Shown here piece by piece: positions 9,803-24,563 of a DNA stretch of 64,000 bases (positions within the stretch are counted from its first letter, which is position 1; every line of letters starts with the position of its first letter). Both the position numbers and the translations under genes were made by a program. The notes under the pieces are model-generated. The model saw only the letters and a list, made by a program, of their open reading frames with translations. It did no database searches and was not told the origin of the DNA. The stretch is from the NCBI RefSeq assembly GCF_024599795.1, contig NZ_CP102246.1, positions 3,162,001 through 3,226,000 on the forward strand, given 5' to 3'. The stretch is from Enterobacter cloacae complex sp. R_G8 (GTDB lineage Bacteria; Pseudomonadota; Gammaproteobacteria; Enterobacterales; Enterobacteriaceae).

Positions 9803-10768
9803 TCAGGATACTTTTTCCAGCATCAGCCCGGCACGCAGACCAAAGGCCACCGACGGGTTGGGGAACAGCACATACTCGGTTGTTTTCTGCACCTCATAGC
9901 GCTCGTCACCATCCTCCGCCAGTAATACCCCTTTGCGAAACGGCGTAAAATTGAGCGTGTGGGCCGCCATGTGAAGCTGGAAAGCTTCGCTGCGGCGGGT
10001 GATCTGCTGCACTACCCGATAACGCTCGACGGGCTGGCTGGTATGCTCCGGCACGGTACCGCCCAGCAGCGCCCGCAGCGCAAGATGCGTCGGGGCAAAG
10101 CGCGTGAGATCGTTTTGCCCAAACGGCAGCGCTTTTCCCAGCTCCAGCGTGCAGGCCAGCGCACCGAAGCGTTCACAGGTGAAGTGGGTAAAGGTGCCCC
10201 CCGGCGACTGGTGAAAGACCAGCGCTTCCAGCCCCGCATCCCCCAGCCAGCGCAGAAAGTCTTCATCCCAGGGCTGATTCCGCTGCGGCAGCACGCCAAA
10301 GCGCACGTGATACGAGGCACGGATCGCCGTATGCAGATCGAGATGCCAACGCGATGGTCCCGCGTCGGTGAAAAAGTGAGTGACGATCTGCTCCAGCCAC
10401 TGAGCCCGTGCCGTTTCATCACTCGGCGGGAATTGCGACCAGCGGCCACCGAACATGCGGTTAATATCGCTCACCAGATAGCGTTTGTTTTGCGCCAGCG
10501 CAGGCGGGTTTCCCAGGACCACCAGCAGGCGGCAGTGCAGCGCAATCTCCCCGCGGTACAATGCGCGCAGCAGCAGGTCGACAATTTCCACGGGTGCCGT
10601 TTCATTGCCGTGAATGCCGGTTGAAAGCACAAGCGACTGTTCACTCTTCGTGGTCGGCGTCAGCTCAAGCACGCCGCGTCCCAGCCATTGCCAGTGGAAT
10701 GAGGGGCCGTCCCCCTCACTCTGCTCAGGCGTTTCGTCTGCCAGCGTCAGCGCCAGTAAATTCTCCAT
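9803..10768 (-). CDS. astE: Succinylglutamate desuccinylase AstE
   Basis: The last enzyme of the arginine succinyltransferase pathway, hydrolysing N-succinylglutamate to succinate and glutamate. It belongs to the M14 zinc carboxypeptidase-like family; the zinc-site motif [11 protein letters not shown] lies at about residues 52-62 and HLDLHTAIR further on. The 321 residues are normal. It is the final gene of astCADBE, ten bases after astB, and a hairpin follows. Confidence 0.95.
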   Translation of the reverse strand: MENLLALTLADETPEQSEGDGPSFHWQWLGRGVLELTPTTKSEQSLVLSTGIHGNETAPVEIVDLLLRALYRGEIALHCRLLVVLGNPPALAQNKRYLVSDINRMFGGRWSQFPPSDETARAQWLEQIVTHFFTDAGPSRWHLDLHTAIRASYHVRFGVLPQRNQPWDEDFLRWLGDAGLEALVFHQSPGGTFTHFTCERFGALACTLELGKALPFGQNDLTRFAPTHLALRALLGGTVPEHTSQPVERYRVVQQITRRSEAFQLHMAAHTLNFTPFRKGVLLAEDGDERYEVQKTTEYVLFPNPSVAFGLRAGLMLEKVS

Positions 10769-10778
10769 AGCCTCTCCT

Positions 10779-15856
<5,078 letters not shown>

Positions 15857-15898
15857 TTAGATGTTAAATAATTGGGTGTTTGCACTGTGAATGTAGAT

Positions 15899-15914
15899 TG
15901 CACGCTTCGTGCCA
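15899..15914 (-). promoter_or_regulatory. Sigma54 promoter of the ast operon
   Basis: On the minus strand the sequence reads TGGCAC, five bases, GTGCA, with the invariant GG and GC ten bases apart. That is the -24/-12 signature of sigma54. Transcription would start near 15888, about 60 bases before astC. The remainder of the 433-base gap to xthA is AT-rich, holds a short palindrome at 16145-16161, and shows no gene. Confidence 0.88.
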
Positions 15915-16259
15915 GCCAGCGATAAAAATGCATAAACGGGAGTGAGCAACAGAATATCAATAGGTTACGACATGGAGTTATTCACTATTACTGCATAAAA
16001 AGTGAATATTTTTACGATAAGCGGCGCTTTGCCGCATGAAAATAAGAAAGAGTATGCAGAGGCCAAATATAATTCTGGAATTGTGATCCCTCGCGAAATT
16101 TATCGTCCATTTACGCCCTCTTAAGGGGCGAAGCGCGTCAGAATGGTGCAAATATTGCACCGTTGGCATTATCTGTCGCAGTTATTGGTCAATCCCCATA
16201 ACAGGCGACGCAAATTCTGCTACCATCCATGCACTATTCACCTTGCACTGGCAGCGACT

Positions 16260-17066
16260 ATGAAATTTGTCTCTTTTAATATCAACGGCCTGCGTGCCCG
16301 CCCTCACCAGCTTGAAGCGATTGTTGAGCAACATCAGCCTGATGTGATCGGCCTGCAGGAGACAAAAGTTCACGACGATATGTTCCCCCTCGAAGAGGTG
16401 GTGAAACTCGGTTACAACGTTTTTTATCATGGGCAGAAAGGCCATTACGGCGTTGCCCTGCTGACCAAAGAGACGCCGGTTTCCGTCCGCCGCGGCTTCC
16501 CGGGTGATGGCGAAGAAGCGCAGCGCCGGATCATCATGGCGGAAATTCCTTCAGCGCTCGGCAACATTACCGTGATCAACGGCTATTTCCCGCAGGGAGA
16601 GAGCCGTGACCATGAGACCAAATTCCCGGCAAAAGCGAAGTTTTATCAGGATCTGCAGGATTACCTGACCACCGAACTGAAAAAAGAGAATCCGGTGCTG
16701 ATCATGGGCGACATGAATATTAGCCCGACCGATCTGGATATCGGCATTGGTGAAGAGAACCGCAAACGCTGGTTGCGCACCGGTAAATGTTCGTTCCTGC
16801 CGGAAGAGCGTGAGTGGATGGATCGCCTGCTGAGCTGGGGTCTGGTGGATACCTTCCGCACGGCCAACCCGGACACCCAGGATCGCTTCTCGTGGTTTGA
16901 TTACCGCTCAAAAGGCTTTGACGACAACCGCGGGCTGCGCATAGACCTGCTGCTGGCCAGCTCCCCGCTGGCAGAACGCTGCATTGAAACCGGGATCGAC
17001 TACGATATCCGCAGCATGGAAAAACCGTCGGACCACGCGCCGGTATGGGCGAAATTCAAGCTGTAA
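16260..17066 (+). CDS. xthA: Exodeoxyribonuclease III
   Basis: Exonuclease III is the main AP endonuclease and a 3'-5' exonuclease of base-excision repair. The 268 residues match E. coli in length. Visible catalytic motifs of the exonuclease-endonuclease-phosphatase fold are NINGLR at the start, LQETK (metal-binding Glu), GDMNISPTD and SDHAPVW at the end. The frame is open 39 codons further upstream, but homology fixes the start at the ATG of [12 protein letters not shown]. Confidence 0.96.
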   Translation: MKFVSFNINGLRARPHQLEAIVEQHQPDVIGLQETKVHDDMFPLEEVVKLGYNVFYHGQKGHYGVALLTKETPVSVRRGFPGDGEEAQRRIIMAEIPSALGNITVINGYFPQGESRDHETKFPAKAKFYQDLQDYLTTELKKENPVLIMGDMNISPTDLDIGIGEENRKRWLRTGKCSFLPEEREWMDRLLSWGLVDTFRTANPDTQDRFSWFDYRSKGFDDNRGLRIDLLLASSPLAERCIETGIDYDIRSMEKPSDHAPVWAKFKL

Positions 17067-17072
17067 CCCCGT

Positions 17073-17756
17073 GTGAACATTCGAAAAATTGTCTTACTGT
17101 GCGCCCTGCTGGGCGCCGTTATGCTGACGTGGCTCACTCTTCCTCCGGGCACGCTCTCTCTTGAAACCGTCAAAACGCATCAACAGACGTTGCTCGCCTT
17201 TGTCGACGACTCCCCCCTGCAAAGTGCGCTGTTCTTTTTTGCGCTCTATGTGGTGGTTTCCGCCCTGTCTATCCCCGGTGCCGCGATACTGACCCTGCTG
17301 GGCGGCGCGCTGTTTACGCTGTGGGAAGGGACGCTGCTGGTGTCGTTTGCCTCCACGCTCGGTGCCACGCTCGCGATGCTCGCCAGCCGTTATCTGCTGC
17401 GCGACTGGGTTCAGCGACGGTTTGCCCAACAGATGAAAACGGTGAACGCCGGGATGACGCGTGACGGCGCAGGGTATCTTTTCGCCCTGCGCATGATGCC
17501 GTTGTTCCCGTTTTTTCTGGTCAATCTGCTGATGGGGCTGACCCGCATTGGGGTGCGCCGGTACTGGTGGGTCAGCCAGCTCGCCATGTTGCCCGCGACG
17601 GTTATCTTCCTCAACGCCGGCCGCGAGCTGGGGAAAATCACCTCGCTGCGCGATATTCTGTCGCCGGGCATGCTGTTAGCCTTTACACTACTGGGGTTAT
17701 TACCGCTGGTGAGCCGATGGCTGTTTTCCCGACTCCCCTCTTCGTTTAAAAAGTGA
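17073..17756 (+). CDS. ydjX: TVP38/TMEM64 family inner membrane protein (YdjX-like)
   Basis: A 227-residue membrane protein of the TVP38/TMEM64 (SNARE-associated, DedA-related) family, which includes proposed lipid scramblases; the substrate is not known. It has about six hydrophobic segments and the family core: a small-residue loop (GGALFTLWEGTLL) and FALRMMPLFPFFLVNLLMGLT. It is probably the positional equivalent of E. coli ydjX, though identity is low. The start is a GTG six bases after xthA; ynjB follows six bases after its stop, so the genes are likely co-transcribed. Confidence 0.75.
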   Translation: MNIRKIVLLCALLGAVMLTWLTLPPGTLSLETVKTHQQTLLAFVDDSPLQSALFFFALYVVVSALSIPGAAILTLLGGALFTLWEGTLLVSFASTLGATLAMLASRYLLRDWVQRRFAQQMKTVNAGMTRDGAGYLFALRMMPLFPFFLVNLLMGLTRIGVRRYWWVSQLAMLPATVIFLNAGRELGKITSLRDILSPGMLLAFTLLGLLPLVSRWLFSRLPSSFKK

Positions 17757-17762
17757 GGCATT

Positions 17763-18932
17763 ATGCGCCGTGTGCGTTTTTGCGCGTTTCTGACCGGTCT
17801 GCTGCTGACCGCCCCTCTGTGTGCCGCCGACAACTGGCACGTTATCCAACAACAGGCCAAAGGCCAGACCGTCTGGTTTAACGCCTGGGGAGGCGATCAG
17901 GCGGTGAACCGCTACCTCGACTGGGTCAGCGGTGAGATGAAAACGCACTACGCCATCAACCTCAACATTGTCCATCTGGCCGATGCGGCGGACGCGGTAA
18001 AACGGATCCAGACAGAAGCCGCCGCAGGGCGTAAGACCCACGGTTCAGTCGATCTATTGTGGGTTAACGGTGAAAATTTTCGCACGCTGAAAGAGGCTAA
18101 CCTGCTGCAAACCGGGTGGGCGCAGACGCTGCCTAACTGGCGCTATGTCGATACAAACAAACCTGTCACGGAAGATTTCGCCCTGCCAACCGAGGGCGCA
18201 GAATCTCCGTGGGGTGGCGCGCAGCTCACCTTTATCGCCCGCAAAGCGAGCATGCCGACTCCGCCGTCAGATCCGCAGGCATTACTGGCCTGGGCGCAGC
18301 AGCATCCGGGTAAAATCAGCTATCCCCGTCCGCCAGATTTCACCGGCACCGCGTTTCTTGAGCAGTTGCTTTTGACGCTCACTTCCCGGCCTGATGCGCT
18401 GAAACGCGCGCCCGATGACACCTTTGCGCAGGTTACCGCGCCGCTCTGGAACTATCTCGACAGACTCCACCCGCTGCTGTGGCGAGAAGGAAAAGATTTT
18501 CCGCCTTCTCCTGCGCGGATGGATACCCTGCTTGCCCGCGGCAGCCTGGACCTGTCGCTAACCTTTAACCCGGCACATGCACTGCAAAAAGTGGCCAGCG
18601 GTGAACTGCCATCCGACAGCTACAGCTTTGGTTTTCGCAACGGGATGATCGGTAACGTTCATTTTGTTGCCATCCCGGCGAACGCCAGCGCCAGCGCGGG
18701 GGCGAAGGTGGTTGCCAATTTCCTGCTCTCACCTCAGGCGCAGATCCGCAAAGCCGACCCGGCTATCTGGGGCGATCCTAGCGTACTGCAGGCGAATACG
18801 CTGCCCGCAGATGAAGCAAAACAGCTTCAGGCCCACACGCCACAAGGGCTTCCGCGGATGCTTGCGGAGCCGCACGCTGCCTGGGTTAACGCGCTGGAGC
18901 AGGAATGGCTGCGTCGTTACGGCACCCGCTGA
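17763..18932 (+). CDS. ynjB: ABC transporter substrate-binding protein YnjB
   Basis: The periplasmic binding protein of the YnjBCD importer. It has a signal peptide (RVRFCAFLTGLLLTAPLCAA) and a type 2 binding-protein fold related to thiamine and iron binding proteins; the ligand is not established. The 389 residues match E. coli YnjB, including the early motif QAKGQTVWFNAWGG. Its 3' end overlaps ynjC by 28 bases. Neighbours are the permease YnjC, the ATPase YnjD and the rhodanese YnjE. Confidence 0.92.
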   Translation: MRRVRFCAFLTGLLLTAPLCAADNWHVIQQQAKGQTVWFNAWGGDQAVNRYLDWVSGEMKTHYAINLNIVHLADAADAVKRIQTEAAAGRKTHGSVDLLWVNGENFRTLKEANLLQTGWAQTLPNWRYVDTNKPVTEDFALPTEGAESPWGGAQLTFIARKASMPTPPSDPQALLAWAQQHPGKISYPRPPDFTGTAFLEQLLLTLTSRPDALKRAPDDTFAQVTAPLWNYLDRLHPLLWREGKDFPPSPARMDTLLARGSLDLSLTFNPAHALQKVASGELPSDSYSFGFRNGMIGNVHFVAIPANASASAGAKVVANFLLSPQAQIRKADPAIWGDPSVLQANTLPADEAKQLQAHTPQGLPRMLAEPHAAWVNALEQEWLRRYGTR

Positions 18933-20434
18933 GCGCACTCATCTGGCTGGCGATGGTGGCAGTGTATCTGCCGCTTGTTCCCGCCAGCGCCATGCTGCTG
19001 ATCCCGGCCATGTCGGCGGAAAACTGGCAACGTCTGTTTGATGATCCGCAGATCCCGCAGGCGCTTGCCGCCACCCTGGTATCCACGTTGATTGCCACTC
19101 TCGGCGCCCTGTTTATCGCCCTGATTTTCGTCACCACGCTCTGGCCCGGCGAGCACTGGCGTCGTCTGTGTACCCGTTTGCCGTGGCTGCTGGCCGTTCC
19201 CCACGTTGCCTTCGCCACCAGCGTGTTGCTGACCTTTGCCGAAGGCGGTCTGTTTTATCAGCTCTGTACGCGCTGCTCCCCGATGTTGGATCGCTACGGG
19301 ATTGGGTTAGGGCTGACCCTCGCCGTCAAGGAGAGCGCCTTCGTGCTGTGGGCGATATACGCGGTGTTACCTGAAACCCGACTGGCCCGCCAGAATGTCG
19401 TGTTGCAGACCCTGGGATACGGGCGGCTCCAGCGGCTGTGCTGGCTGGTGATCCCGGAGATCGCCCCGGCGCTGGGTGCCACAATGCTGGCGGTGCTCGC
19501 CTGGTCCCTCGCTGTTGTGGATGTCGCCATCATCCTGGGGCCAGGGAATCCTCCTACCCTGGCGGTACTGGCCTGGCAGTGGCTGACGCAGGGCGACGTA
19601 CAGCAGCAAACGAAAGGAACGCTGCTCTGCCTGCTGATGCTCGCGCTGCTGGCCGTGCTTTCGGTGCTGGGGTTCGGTATCTGGAAAGCGTGGCGTCGCA
19701 CGTTGCCTGCGCTGACAGGGGTGCGACGCACGTTACCCCTCGCGCCGCCCGCCCGTATGCTCAGCGGAATCCTCCCCGCATGCGGCATCCTTTGCGCCGG
19801 AGTGCTGCTGATGCTGGCCCAGTGGGATGATGTTAGCGCCGTGCGTGCCAGTTTATCGTTCGGCCTGCTCGCCAGCCTGATCGCCCTGATCATGATACTG
19901 CTCTGGCTGGAATGGGGGCCGCGGCGTGGTGCGCTGTGGGTCTGGCTCCCGCTCGCCCTTCCTGCGCTGCCGCTGGTTTCCGGGCAATACAGGGTGGCGT
20001 TATGGCTGGATATCGACGGGCAGTACGCCGCCGTGCTCTGGAGCCATCTGCTGTGGGTGCTGCCGTGGATGCTGCTGATACTGCAACCCGCCTGGCGGCG
20101 CATCGATCCGCGGCTTCTCCTCACGGCCAGAACGCTTGGCTGGCGGCGGACAAAAGTCTTCTGCCTGATCAAATGTCCCCTGCTGTTTCGCCCCGCGCTG
20201 CTGGCGTTTGCAACCGGCTTTTCGGTCAGCATGGCGCAATACATGCCAACACTCTGGCTCGGCGCGGGGCGTTTCAGCACCCTTACCACCGAAACCGTGG
20301 CGCTCAGCAGCGGCGGCAGCATCCCGATTCTGGCTAACCGGGCGCTGTGGCTGCTGTTGGTGACAGGGGCCGTCTTCGGCGTTGCCGCACTGTTATCCCG
20401 GCTCGCAGGCCATTACCGACGAGGATTACGTTAA
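18905..20434 (+). CDS. ynjC: ABC transporter permease YnjC
   Basis: A fused double permease (two MetI-like halves in one 509-residue chain) that forms the membrane channel of YnjBCD. About twelve hydrophobic segments are visible, with EAA-loop-like sequences in each half (TLGYGRLQRLCWLVIPEIAPA and RTLGWRRTKVFCLIKCPLLF). The start ATG lies inside the ynjB coding end. Its TAA overlaps the ynjD ATG by one base. Confidence 0.92.
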   Translation: MAASLRHPLSALIWLAMVAVYLPLVPASAMLLIPAMSAENWQRLFDDPQIPQALAATLVSTLIATLGALFIALIFVTTLWPGEHWRRLCTRLPWLLAVPHVAFATSVLLTFAEGGLFYQLCTRCSPMLDRYGIGLGLTLAVKESAFVLWAIYAVLPETRLARQNVVLQTLGYGRLQRLCWLVIPEIAPALGATMLAVLAWSLAVVDVAIILGPGNPPTLAVLAWQWLTQGDVQQQTKGTLLCLLMLALLAVLSVLGFGIWKAWRRTLPALTGVRRTLPLAPPARMLSGILPACGILCAGVLLMLAQWDDVSAVRASLSFGLLASLIALIMILLWLEWGPRRGALWVWLPLALPALPLVSGQYRVALWLDIDGQYAAVLWSHLLWVLPWMLLILQPAWRRIDPRLLLTARTLGWRRTKVFCLIKCPLLFRPALLAFATGFSVSMAQYMPTLWLGAGRFSTLTTETVALSSGGSIPILANRALWLLLVTGAVFGVAALLSRLAGHYRRGLR

Positions 20435-21054
20435 TGCTGAAGGTCAACAATCTCACCATTGTACCGCTGTTCCGTGAAGTTAACTTTTATGTCCCTCGCG
20501 GTGAAATCGTCACCCTGATGGGGCCGTCCGGCAGCGGGAAATCGACCCTGTTCTCATGGATGGTTGGGGCACTGTCTGACGACTTTCAGGCGCAGGGCGA
20601 GCTGTGGCTTGACGATCGCCGCTGTGACGGGCTGCCTGTCGAGCAACGCGGGATCGGGATTCTCTTTCAGGACGCTCTGCTGTTTGACCAGTACAGCGTC
20701 GGGCAAAATCTGCTGCTGGCGTTACCGGCGCGAATAACCGGACGCGCACGCCGGGAAAGGGTGCAACAGGCCCTGGATTCAGCCGGGCTAAATCACCACT
20801 ATGCCAGCGATCCGGCCACGCTGTCCGGCGGGGAGCGCGCCAGGGTGAGCCTGCTGCGGGCTCTGCTTGCCGAACCACAGGCGTTGTTGCTGGACGAACC
20901 GTTTAGCCGCCTGGATAAATTACTGCGGTCGTCCTTTCGGACATGGGTGTTTGATGCCCTGCGCGCACGTGATATCCCGGTGGTGCTGGTCACGCATGAC
21001 GAGGAAGATATTCCGCCGGGTGGTGAGGTGATTGAGATTTCTCGCTGGCAATAA
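20434..21054 (+). CDS. ynjD: ABC transporter ATP-binding protein YnjD
   Basis: The ATPase of the YnjBCD importer. Walker A (GPSGSGKST), the signature LSGGERARVSLLRALLAEP, Walker B (LLLDEPFSRLD) and the H-loop (VTHDEED) are all present, so it should be active. The 206 residues are about ten shorter than E. coli at the C-terminus. The ATG overlaps the ynjC stop (TAATG), which favours this start over an in-frame one 29 codons upstream inside ynjC. Confidence 0.92.
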   Translation: MLKVNNLTIVPLFREVNFYVPRGEIVTLMGPSGSGKSTLFSWMVGALSDDFQAQGELWLDDRRCDGLPVEQRGIGILFQDALLFDQYSVGQNLLLALPARITGRARRERVQQALDSAGLNHHYASDPATLSGGERARVSLLRALLAEPQALLLDEPFSRLDKLLRSSFRTWVFDALRARDIPVVLVTHDEEDIPPGGEVIEISRWQ

Positions 21055-21127
21055 TGTGCTAACGCAATGTTTTACCTTTCAGGAGAGACGACAATGCCCC
21101 CCTCTTTTACTGACGTCAGGTTATTCG

Positions 21128-22435
21128 ATGAAACGTGTTTCTCAACTGACCGCGCTGGCCCTGCTCTGCGGCCTCGCCTCACTCTCTTGCATGGCCGCTG
21201 ATATGCCACACTCGCTCACACTGGCTCAGCTCCAGGAACAGCACGGCGCGGCGATCGATACCCGTGCCAGTGCGTTTTATAACGGCTGGCCGCAAACGCT
21301 GAGCGGCCCCTCCGGGCACGAGCCCGCCGCGATCAATCTCTCCGCCACCTGGCTGAGCGCGATGAGCGACGACCAGATTGCCCGCTGGGCAAAACAGCAT
21401 CAGCTTACCCCCACAACACCCCTCGCCCTCTACGGCAGTGACGCGGATAACCAGGCGGTGAGCGCCCGGCTCAGAAAATCCGGCTATACCCGGATTTCAC
21501 TCCTCAGCGATGCCCTACAGGCCCCCGATCGTCTGCAGCGCCTGCCGCACTTTGAACAGCTCGTTTATCCGCAGTGGATCCACCAGCTTTCGCAGGGTAA
21601 ACCGGTGGCAGCCGCCCCGGCCGGTGACTGGAAAGTGATTGAAGCTGCCTGGGGTGCGCCGAAGTTCTATCTGCTGAACCACATTCCCGGCGCGGGTTAT
21701 ATTGATACCAATGAAGTGGAAAGCGAGCCGCTGTGGAATAAGGTTTCTGACGACAAACTGAAAGCGATGCTGGCAAAACACGGGATCCGTCACGATACCA
21801 CCGTCATTCTGTATGGTCGCGATGTCTATGCCGCCGCCCGCGTGGCACAAATTATGCTCTACGCGGGCGTGAAGGACGTGCGTATTCTTGATGGTGGCTG
21901 GAAAGCGTGGTCAGAGGCCAACCTGCCGGTGGAAAGAGGGATGCCTGCTGATGTCAAACCCGCCCCCGATTTCGGCGCGCCGATCCCCGGTCAGCCACAG
22001 CTGATGGTCGATATGGCGCAGGCGCGCGGGATGCTGCATCGCCAGGATGCCTCGCTGGTCAGCATTCGCTCGTGGCCGGAGTTTACTGGCGAAACCAGCG
22101 GCTACAGTTACATCAAACCCAAAGGTGAAATCGCCGGGGCCCGCTGGGGTCATGCCGGAAGCGATGCCACCCATATGGAAGATTTCCATAACCCGGACGG
22201 CACTATGCGCAGCGCCGATGACATCTCCGCCATGTGGAAAAGCTGGAACATCCTGCCGGAACAGCACGTGGCCTTTTATTGCGGTACCGGCTGGCGAGCT
22301 TCTGAGGGCTTTATGTATGCCCGGGCGATGGGCTGGAAAAACGTCGCCGTCTATGACGGTGGCTGGTACGAATGGAGCAGCCACCCGCAAAACCCGGTGT
22401 CGTCTGGCGAACGCGGACCCGACAGTTCGCGCTAG
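21128..22435 (+). CDS. ynjE: Thiosulfate sulfurtransferase YnjE
   Basis: A periplasmic rhodanese with three rhodanese-like domains that transfers sulfur from thiosulfate to thiophilic acceptors. The 435 residues equal E. coli and begin with a signal peptide (cleavage near SCMAA). The active-site loop FYCGTGWRASE carries the catalytic cysteine in the C-terminal domain. It follows ynjD by 73 bases and is probably in the same unit. Its 3' end overlaps the convergent ynjF by four bases. Confidence 0.93.
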   Translation: MKRVSQLTALALLCGLASLSCMAADMPHSLTLAQLQEQHGAAIDTRASAFYNGWPQTLSGPSGHEPAAINLSATWLSAMSDDQIARWAKQHQLTPTTPLALYGSDADNQAVSARLRKSGYTRISLLSDALQAPDRLQRLPHFEQLVYPQWIHQLSQGKPVAAAPAGDWKVIEAAWGAPKFYLLNHIPGAGYIDTNEVESEPLWNKVSDDKLKAMLAKHGIRHDTTVILYGRDVYAAARVAQIMLYAGVKDVRILDGGWKAWSEANLPVERGMPADVKPAPDFGAPIPGQPQLMVDMAQARGMLHRQDASLVSIRSWPEFTGETSGYSYIKPKGEIAGARWGHAGSDATHMEDFHNPDGTMRSADDISAMWKSWNILPEQHVAFYCGTGWRASEGFMYARAMGWKNVAVYDGGWYEWSSHPQNPVSSGERGPDSSR

Positions 22436-23049
22436 GGCGTGAGTGAGCGTAGCGTGAGATACCCGCTCCAGATGCGCGTTGTGGTGGTCAGCCAGCACAA
22501 CGCGCCAAATACCCACGCGAGAAGCGTGAAGTGTGCCGGAAACAGGCAGCACAACACAAACAACACGATGGTCTCCGTCCCTTCTGTTAATCCGCCGATA
22601 TAGTAAAACGACTTGTGCGCATAGCCGGGGTTATCGATATTGTGTTTCGCCGCCAGTGCAGCAAAGGCCAGAAAGCTGCTGCCGGTTCCGATAAAGGCGA
22701 ACAGTAGCCAGGCCGCGGCCAGCGCATTCTCAGCGGGAGCCGCGAGGGCAAAACCAAACGGCACCAGCGCGTAGAACAAAAAATCGAGCGCGATATCCAG
22801 AAACCCGCCCGCATCCGTCAGCCCTCTGCGGCGTGCCAGTGCGCCGTCCAGGCCATCGAGCAGGCGATTAACCACAATGGCGACCAGGGCCGCCGGATAC
22901 CAGCCAAGCGCCAGAAACGGTAGCGTCAGCACGCCTGCGGCAAATCCGGTCAACGTTAAGCCATCGGGCGTGATGCCGGGTTTATCCAGCCAGGAGGCCA
23001 GCCCGTTAAGGGCGGGCTTTACCCGGGGATGAATATGTCGATCAAGCAT
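22432..23049 (-). CDS. ynjF: CDP-alcohol phosphatidyltransferase family protein YnjF
   Basis: A membrane enzyme of the CDP-alcohol phosphatidyltransferase family; the alcohol substrate is unknown. The family signature D-G-x2-A-R-x8-G-x3-D-x3-D is visible as DGLDGALARRRGLTDAGG followed by FLDIALD. The 205 residues match E. coli YnjF when the ATG of MLDRHIHPR is used. It overlaps the upstream AhpD-like gene by eight bases, indicating a two-gene unit. Confidence 0.9.
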   Translation of the reverse strand: MLDRHIHPRVKPALNGLASWLDKPGITPDGLTLTGFAAGVLTLPFLALGWYPAALVAIVVNRLLDGLDGALARRRGLTDAGGFLDIALDFLFYALVPFGFALAAPAENALAAAWLLFAFIGTGSSFLAFAALAAKHNIDNPGYAHKSFYYIGGLTEGTETIVLFVLCCLFPAHFTLLAWVFGALCWLTTTTRIWSGYLTLRSLTP

Positions 23050-23611
23050 GCGGCTTTCCTTTAAACGTGTCGCACAGTCCCTGCGACGGGATATCAAGGG
23101 CGGCATTAAAGCGGGCCGAAAGGTTTTGAAACGCAATCAGCGCCGTCATTTCACTAATCGTCTCATCGGTAAAAAGGCGTTTGAGCTCGCATTTGAGCGC
23201 CTCATCCACCTGCGGCGGCGTGGCGGTCACGGCCTCCGCATAGGCCAGCGCCGCGCGCTCCTGTTCATTAAAAAGCGCAGCGTCACGCCACTGGCTCACG
23301 GCCTGCACTTTATCCAGCGCGCCCGCGCGTTCGGCCAGACGCAGACTGTTGGCATCAATACAAAACGCACAGTGACAAAGTTGCGATACCCGCGTCATCA
23401 GCAGCGAGCGCAGCACCGGCGTCAGGCGGGCGTTGCGTCGCTCCAGAAACCCGACAAACAGCGCCACCAGCCAGAACAGGCGCGGCATGCGTCCCCACCA
23501 GCGCGTGGGGTTAAGCACTGCGCCAAAGTGTTTTTTCTGCATGGCGGCAATCGGTTTGAGGCTGGCGGGAAGGGATTCAACCGGGGCAACCCAGGTCGAT
23601 GTCTCTTTCAC
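23042..23611 (-). CDS. ynjA: AhpD-like carboxymuconolactone decarboxylase family protein (YnjA-like)
   Basis: A protein of the AhpD-like superfamily related to E. coli YnjA; many members are thiol-based peroxidases or reductases. The redox motif is CHCAFCIDANSLRLAE, with the CxxC pair and the downstream helix. The GTG start at 23611 has AGGAG seven bases upstream and gives 189 residues. In E. coli ynjA lies before ynjB, whereas here it sits upstream of ynjF on the other strand. The symbol is by similarity and not certain. Confidence 0.75.
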   Translation of the reverse strand: MKETSTWVAPVESLPASLKPIAAMQKKHFGAVLNPTRWWGRMPRLFWLVALFVGFLERRNARLTPVLRSLLMTRVSQLCHCAFCIDANSLRLAERAGALDKVQAVSQWRDAALFNEQERAALAYAEAVTATPPQVDEALKCELKRLFTDETISEMTALIAFQNLSARFNAALDIPSQGLCDTFKGKPHA

Positions 23612-23686
23612 GTGATTCTCCTGATGACTGGACTCCTGGAAAGGGCACGATAATATGGTGTTTTTCGCTAACAAGTATTGACGACC

Positions 23687-24103
23687 ATGCTGAAAACACT
23701 CGATGTCGTTGCGGCAATCATCGAAAAAGACAATAAAATTTTACTGGCGCAGCGCCCCATGCATGCCGATCAGCCGGGCCTGTGGGAGTTTGCCGGTGGA
23801 AAGGTGGAAGCCGGAGAAACGCAGCCCGAGGCGCTGATCCGCGAGTTGCAGGAGGAGTTGGGGATCCACGCGCATCCGTCGCACTACGTCGCAAGCCACC
23901 AGCGGGAAGTGTCGCAGCGGCTTATCAATTTGCACGCCTGGCACGTTCCCCACTTCAGCGGTGAGCTAACGGCGCACTACCACAGCGCCCTGGTGTGGTG
24001 TACGCCTGAAGAGGCGTTTGACTACCCCTTAGCCCCGGCGGATATTCCGCTGCTGGAAGCCTTTATTCTTTTACGCGACGCCAGACCAGCGGGTTCGTGC
24101 TGA
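23687..24103 (+). CDS. nudG: CTP/nucleotide pyrophosphohydrolase NudG
   Basis: A Nudix hydrolase that cleaves oxidised or modified nucleotides such as 5-hydroxy-CTP and 2-hydroxy-dATP, cleaning the nucleotide pool. The Nudix box is complete: GGKVEAGET, then RELQEELGI. The ATG at 23687 gives 138 residues beginning MLKTLDVVAAIIE, which aligns with E. coli; a TTG three codons upstream is less likely. The 3' end overlaps the convergent ynjH by 41 bases. Confidence 0.92.
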   Translation: MLKTLDVVAAIIEKDNKILLAQRPMHADQPGLWEFAGGKVEAGETQPEALIRELQEELGIHAHPSHYVASHQREVSQRLINLHAWHVPHFSGELTAHYHSALVWCTPEEAFDYPLAPADIPLLEAFILLRDARPAGSC

Positions 24104-24335
24104 TGGTGCGTTCATCGCGCTGGCACTGCAGCAGGATGCCGTCCGCTTTCACTACCGCCCCTTCTGAGTAGTTCTGATCCTGATAGATGCAGCACTGGTT
24201 ACAGGGCTGCGCTCTCTGGCCGCTGGAGCTAAAGACCTCCGGCGGGACGTTCACTTCCACATCCGGACGCATGCGGTCAGCCTGCGCGCCTGCGCTCAGC
24301 ATCAAACATAACGCGGTCATCACGTAACGGTTCAT
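24063..24335 (-). CDS. ynjH: DUF1496 periplasmic protein YnjH
   Basis: A 90-residue protein of unknown function, the same length as E. coli YnjH. It has a signal peptide (LCLMLSAGAQA) and a mature part with the cysteine-rich segment QPCNQCCIYQDQNYSEGAVV typical of DUF1496. The 3' end lies inside the end of nudG on the opposite strand. The 228 bases upstream separate it from gdhA, which is transcribed divergently. Confidence 0.9.
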   Translation of the reverse strand: MNRYVMTALCLMLSAGAQADRMRPDVEVNVPPEVFSSSGQRAQPCNQCCIYQDQNYSEGAVVKADGILLQCQRDERTISTNPLVWRRVKE

Positions 24336-24563
24336 AGACTTCTCTTCCTGTTGTGTCCTGATAATGACTATAACGGTTAATCATCGCGGAACCTTTAATT
24401 TATCTCGTCATCGCTTTTGGTTATGACGCCGCACAGGTCATTAATTTCCCTTTCGACATGAATTTCTGCTTGCTTCGCAAAGCGGTACGGGTGGTATAGT
24501 CAAAAAAACAACACAAATCGTATAAGACACATACGGAAATTATCATAAGAGGTTCTTATATCT

